A stretch of DNA of 64,000 bases from CAYQJL01 sp964573295. GTDB taxonomy: Bacteria > Eisenbacteria > RBG-16-71-46 > CAIMUX01 > WJJG01. A model generated the notes under the pieces. The model worked only from the letters and a program-made list of their open reading frames with translations, was not told the origin of the DNA and ran no database searches. Below are positions 62,871 through 64,000 of this stretch, piece by piece; within the stretch, counting starts at the first letter, position 1; every line of letters starts with the position of its first letter. The DNA is taken from positions 1 through 64,000 of the forward strand of contig CAZNJE010000024.1 in NCBI GenBank assembly GCA_964573295.1, written 5' to 3'. Both the position numbers and the translations under genes were made by a program.

Positions 62871-62951
62871 GGCTCCGCTGTCCACGGGCGACTGTCCGGC
62901 TCCGTCGTCCACGGGCGGCTGCCAGGCTCGGTCGTCCACGGCCGATCGTCA
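62871..62951. repeat. 27-bp tandem repeat between divergent genes
   Basis: Three units of about GGCTCCGTCGTCCACGGGCG plus seven bases lie in the 465-nt gap between the divergent CsgG-like and NTF2-like genes. No gene is seen in the gap, and I could not define promoter boxes with confidence. Confidence 0.75.
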
Positions 62952-63139
62952 GCCGATCTTCAGCTTTCCTCCTCCCGTGGACCGCACGCGTGGGAGAAGC
63001 CGATCTTGGCAAGGTCTTGGCACGGCCGAGTCCTATAACCCATGCGTTAGGCGTGTTCCTCCACGCTGCCAGCTATAGCGCAGAACCTGCCCTGCCGATC
63101 GGTGTTATTGGCGCTGAACCTAAAACTGGGAGGTCCCCC

Positions 63140-63655
63140 ATGAGGAGTCCAGCTGCTGTATCTGCAATCGTTCTTGTTGCTTTGCTTGTCGGCGGTTCAG
63201 CTATGTCGGATGAAGTCATCTGTGCCACCGAAAGTCCCCATGCCGTCATCCGCTGCTATCAATTGGCTCACGAGACTCGTGACTTGGGCGCAGTAGACCT
63301 CTTGCTCGCCGACGACTTCGAGTGTGTCTATCTCGATAACCCCGAAACGGGGTGCCCGGGAAAGAGAGAAGCATTGGCTGGCCTTAAGCAGATCTGGGAA
63401 ACGCCTCCCGAGAAGGTCCGGAGGTTTGAGGTCACCTATGACGGTGACCCAAGCGTCAGTCGGGATCAAACCCGCGACTGCTGGATCATCGACGGCGTTC
63501 GCTTCCATCTGCGCATGGACGGCGTCTCTGACACAATGCGTGATGGAGTCTATACGCTGGATCAGCTCCTCACTTGGTGCGTTCGCCTCGAGGAGGCGCC
63601 TGAACCCCACTACGTTATCTTCAGGGAGGAGATTCGACCTCTCTCGTCTGACTAG
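63140..63655 (+). CDS. Secreted NTF2/SnoaL-like protein
   Basis: A 171-residue exported protein (signal MRSPAAVSAIVLVALLVGGSAM) starts at ATG 63140 behind GGGAGG. The mature part HAVIRCYQLAHETRDLGAVDLLLADDFECVYLDNPE resembles the helical start and first strand of NTF2-like (SnoaL/DUF4440) folds, and the later strands fit as well. No catalytic pair can be assigned. Its codon use is less GC-rich than that of its neighbours, as for the BrnT-like gene that follows. Confidence 0.65.
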   Translation: MRSPAAVSAIVLVALLVGGSAMSDEVICATESPHAVIRCYQLAHETRDLGAVDLLLADDFECVYLDNPETGCPGKREALAGLKQIWETPPEKVRRFEVTYDGDPSVSRDQTRDCWIIDGVRFHLRMDGVSDTMRDGVYTLDQLLTWCVRLEEAPEPHYVIFREEIRPLSSD

Positions 63656-63771
63656 GGCCAGTTCGGAAGTCTGGGTCACCTCAACTGAAACCCAGTTACC
63701 CCTAAGCGACTTTGTGGTAATCGATTGCAGCACATGGTGGGTTCGCAGCATCCATCCGGAAACTTAGACCC

Positions 63772-63801
63772 TTGACTTCGTGTATATGACTGGCATATAC
63801 A
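63772..63801 (+). promoter_or_regulatory. Promoter with overlapping operator-like inverted repeat
   Basis: TTGACT (63772-63777) and TATACA (63796-63801) are 18 nt apart, a good sigma70 pair. An inverted repeat GTATATG-ACTGG-CATATAC (63782-63800) covers the spacer and the -10 box. BrnTA modules repress themselves through the BrnA antitoxin, so this is the expected operator. Transcription would start at about 63808, the start codon itself. Confidence 0.6.
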
Positions 63802-63807
63802 TTAGGC

Positions 63808-64000
63808 ATGGATGTCTGGGAACAACTCTCGAAGTGCACTGGATTCCAGTGGGACAAGGGTAACTTCCTCAAGAACTGGGAAGCTCACAACGTCCATGCT
63901 TCTGAGTGCGAGCAGGTCTTCTTCAATCGACCTCTATTGGTCTTTCCAGACATTCGGCACTCGAAACGCGAGACGCGCTATTACCTCTTGGGGCAAACAG
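63808..64000 (+). CDS. brnT: BrnT-family toxin, 5' part
   Basis: The first 64 codons of a BrnT (DUF497) RNase toxin, cut by the window edge. GFQWDKGNFLKNWEAHNVHA matches the family's opening FEWDxxKxxxNxxKHGV, and ECEQVFFNRPLLVFPDIRHS followed by RETRYYLLGQT matches the later blocks. BrnT cuts RNA under stress and is neutralised by BrnA, encoded just downstream in known modules; that gene is beyond the window. There is no good ribosome binding site, and the likely transcription start coincides with the ATG. Confidence 0.75.
   Translation, partial: MDVWEQLSKCTGFQWDKGNFLKNWEAHNVHASECEQVFFNRPLLVFPDIRHSKRETRYYLLGQT

Overview
The window is 64 kb of GC-rich DNA from a Gram-negative bacterium. The two-membrane envelope is shown by signal-peptide proteins, lipobox lipoproteins, two outer-membrane beta-barrel proteins, a Na+-translocating NQR complex and a type VI secretion system (T6SS). 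The OmpA/PorT-like barrel, the Bacteroidetes-like TssD tube proteins and a decayed FlgD-Ig-type C-terminal domain point towards the FCB superphylum or an allied candidate phylum. This is inference: there is no rRNA or marker gene to settle it. Almost all genes are tightly packed, and about a dozen short tandem-repeat arrays sit mostly at gene 3' ends or in gene junctions.

Region 1 (1-13.3 kb, mostly minus strand): an unrecognised gene cut by the left edge, a small barrel protein, a RhlE-type RNA helicase, a truncated acetyltransferase-like ORF, a spermidine-synthase-like methyltransferase-fold protein, then a four-gene Wadjet/Mks-type SMC defence operon (jetA-jetB-jetC-jetD). Its jetA is interrupted by a one-base frameshift. 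An AraC/GyrI-type regulator is divergent from it.

Region 2 (14-32.2 kb): a secreted protein with a C-terminal SSWGAVKGLYR tail, then the complete operon nqrABCDEF-apbE-nqrM (minus strand), a SNF2/SWIM helicase, a CNNM/CorC-like membrane protein, a FlgD-Ig remnant, a rubredoxin, and a methionine synthase split into two overlapping cistrons (homocysteine domain; pterin+B12+activation domains).

Region 3 (32.2-35 kb): lower-GC accessory genes, namely a small secreted protein with a related WGAVK tail, a frameshifted Asp-box lipoprotein, and a secreted SUMF1-like protein.

Region 4 (35-53 kb): a T6SS in two divergent arms. Minus arm: tssH(clpV), tssB, tssC, two tandem tssD/hcp genes, vgrG, tssE, tssF, tssG. 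Plus arm: tssK, a TssL-like protein with a C-terminal membrane anchor, a short TssM-like GTPase with one membrane segment, a GAP1-N-like GTPase-associated protein and a secreted beta-rich protein. The sheath and tube look Bacteroidetes-like, while the membrane complex looks like a reduced proteobacterial TssL/TssM pair. That combination is the best candidate for an under-described system.

Region 5 (53.1-62.7 kb, minus): three CsgG/TPR-like envelope proteins, an outer-membrane barrel and a 1403-residue lipoprotein with eleven Cys-Cys Ig-like repeats. Together they look like an uncharacterised surface-assembly locus.

Region 6 (62.7-64 kb): a secreted NTF2-like protein and the start of a BrnT toxin gene behind a promoter with an embedded operator-like inverted repeat.
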